Assembly (NCBI RefSeq): GCF_001625215.2
Contig: NC_030383.2
Location: 4,042,779-4,106,778 of the forward strand
Direction of reading: 5' to 3'
DNA length: 64,000 nt
Origin: Daucus carota subsp. sativus
Lineage: Eukaryota > Streptophyta > Magnoliopsida > Apiales > Apiaceae
In this document: piece by piece, positions 60,650 to 64,000 of the stretch
Layout: the number at the start of each line of letters is the position of its first letter
Numbering within the stretch: position 1 is the stretch's first letter
Notes under the pieces: model-generated
Seen by the model: the letters and a program-made list of their open reading frames with translations, nothing else
Told to the model about the DNA's origin: nothing
Databases searched by the model: none
Position numbers and translations under genes: made by a program

Positions 60650-63600
60650 TTACTTGTCCAGAAGTTTGTCTCTTGCCGTGTATAACTGCTTAACAGCAGC
60701 AGTTATATTCATGCGTTCTCTTGGCATTTCAAGTGAGCATAATATCCCGACTTCAAATATTAATGCCAGGCATACTTCCAGGGTAGCCCTTTTCTGTGAC
60801 TGATTTGCAGTCGAGCCATGATCCTCTTGATCCAGTATGATCCGTGGGTCAGCGATGTCTGTCACTCTTTCAGGGAGTGCTTTCCTCACATAGTCATGAA
60901 GATTATTAACATTGTCCGTGACTATGCTGCTACATGTAGGCCGTTTTCCTGAGAACATTTCAAGTAGAAAAATTCCGTAGCTATACACATCTCCCTCTGT
61001 AGATATCTCTCCACCCATTCCATACTCTGCATAGACAATGAACGAAATGATAAAATATTTCTGAAGAAATTACCCGGAATCAAAGATCTTTAAGTATTTG
61101 TGCAACTTAATGCTATAGAGTAGTACCAAACAATGATTAAAATAGACCCCATTGTCGATAATTACCTGGAGGAACATATCCGACTGTTCCTTGCACACCA
61201 GTTGAACTTGTTTGGGTCTGATTTATGTCACTTGCATTAGATAACGAGAACCTTGCCAAACCAAAATCACCGACATGAGCAACAAATTCCTCATCCAGAA
61301 GGATATTGCTTGGCTTTATGTCGCGATGAATGATTTTTGTGTGGCTATGATTATGCAGGTAATCGACTCCCAATGCAACATCAATGGAAATATTGACTCT
61401 CTGGAGTAGTGTCAAGTTTCTTTCGCTCCCTTGAGAAGGACTTGGATGTAACCACTTGTCCACACTCTCATTCGTCTTGAACTCAAAAACCAACGCCTTG
61501 AAGTCATTTCCCTTATAATCGATGCTAGAACATGCTGTGATGATTTTGATGAGATTTCTGTGACGAATATTTCTCAATGTTTCACATTCTGCTAAAAAAC
61601 TCTTCTTAGCTCCACGTACTTCAACTTTCAGTACCTTCACAGCAACAACCTGATCCGTTGTTTGGAGAACTCCTTTATAAACCGAACCATAACTTCCTTC
61701 GCCTAACAAATTATCCGGAGAGAACTCATTTGTAGCTAGTAGAAGATCTTGGTACGAGACCCTGGGGTATTGATCGTCTCTCAGTACCGAGACAGGGATA
61801 TTTGTCAGCTTGAACTTTTGTCGTCGATAAAACCAGAAAGCAAGACATGCAAACAACATAGCAAGGGGAAGCAGGACTAGAATGAGTACTATTCTCTTAG
61901 TAAATGTCTTTTTCTTATTCCTTGTGATAATTGGAGGTGGAGGGCAGCTGGGTAATTGTAATGAATGAATACCTCCACAAAGCCACAAATTTCCAGTGAC
62001 CGAAAAAGCACTGACATTCGAAAACAGACCTTCTTTAGGCACTTCTCCTCCAAGCTTATTGTGTGATAGATTGAGGAACTCAATCAGACGAAACTCGGTG
62101 AAAAAACTTGGAATACTCCCTGACATGTTATTGCTCGAAAGATCTAGAAATGCAAGATTTTTCAACGCTCTAAAAATAGATGGAATTTTACCTTCAAAAT
62201 GGTTTTCTGCCAAATCTAGATCCTCCAACATCACACAATTCCCCAGAGTAGCAGGTATATCTCCGGTTAGTTTGTTGTTGGAAACGTATAGATGAGCCAG
62301 TTGTTTCAAGCTTCCAATGCTGGATGGTAATGCCCCTGTGAATCGATTAAAACTAAAAGAAAGGGAAACACAATGCGCAGAAACTCCAACAATTTGCTCA
62401 GGAATCACACCTCTGAGGACATTGCTAGCAAGGTACAGTTCACTTAAAGTTGTGATGTTAAACAATTCAGTAGGTATGATTCCTTCGAGCATATTGCTTT
62501 CTAAGATGATAGTCACTAATCGAGTACTGTTGCCAATCGAAGTTGGAATTACTCCAGAAATTTGATTTTCACCCAAGTCTAGAAATCCCAACTGTGATAA
62601 TTCACCGACTGAATCTGGAATAGGCCCTGTTAATAAATTCTCTTTCAAAACTATTTGCATTATATTCACCAGCTTTCCAATTTCACGGGGTATGCTTCCG
62701 TATATGTAGTTTACGGACATATCTAGAATCTCTATAGTGGTGGATAGATTCACAACAGATTCAGGGAGCTTCCCTTTTAAACCACTACCCCCCAAGGCCA
62801 ATTCCTTTAGATTGGTGCAGTTGACCAGAGACTCGAAGAAGCTCAAGTCATCGGGTGGCTGATTGTATCCGAGTGAGTTGGAAGCCAAATTTAGCCATAC
62901 AAGACTATGAAGGCTTCCAAAATTCATTGGTACAGGGCCAGCAATATTGTTCTCTCCTACATCCAAGTCGACAAGATTGGATGCATTAGTTATTGACTGT
63001 GGAAGTGGACCTGAAAAACTGTTATCGCTGGTGTAGAACCATGTCAGCCCGGGAAGGGTGAAGGCCAGATCTTTTGGGAATGTTCCTTTCAACTCATTAG
63101 TGGTGACATCAATAGTATAAAGAGATGAAATGTTGTAAAGTGGCGTGGGAAACATACCCTTCAATTTGTTCTCTGACAATACAAGAACCTTTAATTTTGT
63201 ATGATGAGAAACTTCCAAAGGTATGCTCCCAGTTAATCTGTTCTGTTCTAGACTGAGCACATGAATAGATGATATATTTCCTATCGAAGGTGGAATTGAT
63301 CCTGTAAAATGGTTATTTCCGAGATCAAATTCATAAAGCCTAGGCCAAGAAGCAAATTTAGTTGGTAACTCTCCTTCAAGATTGTTGTCATTTATATTGA
63401 TTCTTCTGATATTTACACATTGACTCAAATTGGCTGGGAATTCTCCTTGAAAAAAATTTGACAACAATGAAAGAGACTGCAGGCGAAACAGTCGGCCAAT
63501 TTCATTTGGAATTGAGCCACGGAAGTCATTTTGGCTGAGTGTAATGTTTCTTAGAAATGACAGGTTTCCAATATGAGGAGACAATGTACCCGCTAAGTGT

Positions 63601-63845
63601 TGCGAAGAGAGGTTTAAGGATGTTACCCTCTGCCGCGTGGGACTGCATGTAACGCCTTTCCAGTGACAAAAGTGGATGGAATTGTTCCATGAGCTCAGCA
63701 CACCCAATGGATCAGATGTTATTGAATCTTTGATGAAAAGCAAAGCTTGTTGATCAGTAAAGTTCGAACCTGAGTACACAAATCTTGAAGTTGCTAATAA
63801 CAAGATTAAGAGGATGATGTATCGAGCAGAGGTGAAAATCATCAT
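60650..63845 (-). CDS. LRR receptor-like kinase, subfamily XII, RD type
   Basis: Exon 1 is 63845-61166 and exon 2 is 61026-60650 (donor ccag|gtaatt, acceptor atgcag|agtatgg), phase 1, 1,018 residues. Order: signal peptide (about 1-25); LRR N-cap (DQQALLFIKDSI, WNNSIHFCHWKGVTC); some 20-22 extracellular LRRs of the LxLxxNxLxGxIP type; Cys pair (LWLCGGIHSLQLPSC); transmembrane helix (about 648-672, IVLILVLLPLAMLFACLAF); kinase (LGEGSYGSVYKG, VAVKVLKVE, IIHRDIKPSNILL, VGDFGLAR, GTVGYVPPEYG across the splice). Gene structure with one late intron and the ending (RMNITAAVKQLY) match the EFR/FLS2/Xa21-like XII subfamily of surface receptors, many of which sense microbes or symbionts. Odd: the catalytic loop is HRD, whereas XII members typically have Cys in place of Arg. 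The first of two Met is taken as start. Ligand unknown. Confidence 0.95.
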
Positions 63846-64000
63846 GGTTGTAAGGATGCTGAAAGCATGCAGAGATGAAGTATTATGGGATGGGAAAATG
63901 CAAGTTGAGTAGTCTCAAGTCTGTTATTACAAGCTTCAGAGCAGTGTTTTAGGAACATGTTTCGTGCATAAAATTGGATACAAAATCTTTCACGGACATT
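63846..64000. other. 5' flank of LRR kinase
   Basis: Only 155 bp are visible. It holds the probable leader; no core promoter element could be assigned. Confidence 0.3.

Overview
This is plant nuclear DNA, very probably from a eudicot. The genes have GT-AG introns, belong to plant-only or plant-expanded families (fasciclin-like arabinogalactan protein, CDPK, LRR-XII receptor kinase, WAVE-DAMPENED2-like, GTD-binding protein), and lie far apart in AT-rich sequence full of small DNA transposons. The density of Stowaway-type MITEs recalls Apiaceae genomes such as carrot, but that placement is a weak inference. I saw no bacterial, organellar or viral genes.

Layout. 0.7-4.7 kb (-): four-exon gene for an NT-type C2 (EEIG1/EHBP1) domain protein. 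5-9.9 kb: decayed MITEs, a tRNA-derived SINE with a perfect 15-bp target duplication, a fold-back and a Tourist-like MITE. 9.9-11 kb (+): dihydroneopterin aldolase (folate synthesis) with an apparent 1-nt frameshift. 13.5-17.6 kb (+): WDL/TPX2 microtubule protein gene. 16.7-33 kb: a decayed local duplication array in which the 3' end of the WDL gene and three other cassettes recur, later invaded by MITEs and Mutator-like elements. 33.8-36.5 kb (-): two-exon FLA gene. 37-47 kb: transposon-rich gap with Stowaway, PIF/Harbinger, Helitron, hAT and MULE-like insertions, many with intact target duplications. 47.4-52.3 kb (-): seven-exon CDPK with a very long repetitive N-terminus and a duplicated last exon. 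54.2-54.7 kb (-): small membrane protein whose stop codon lies on a MITE edge. 55.9-57.7 kb: TA-rich hairpin elements with nested insertions. 58.5-60.1 kb (+): GTD-binding (myosin-binding protein 7-like) gene. 60.65-63.85 kb (-): LRR-XII receptor kinase with an RD-type catalytic loop.

The genes do not form a pathway; they are ordinary neighbours in a plant chromosome. The most informative features are structural: empty/filled-site pairs that the duplications provide, a MULE-like element carrying an exon-like fragment, a possible alternative last exon in the CDPK, and a conserved promoter-like cassette left without a recognisable gene. Exon boundaries were inferred by eye from splice consensus, reading phase and family knowledge; no alignment or transcript data were available.
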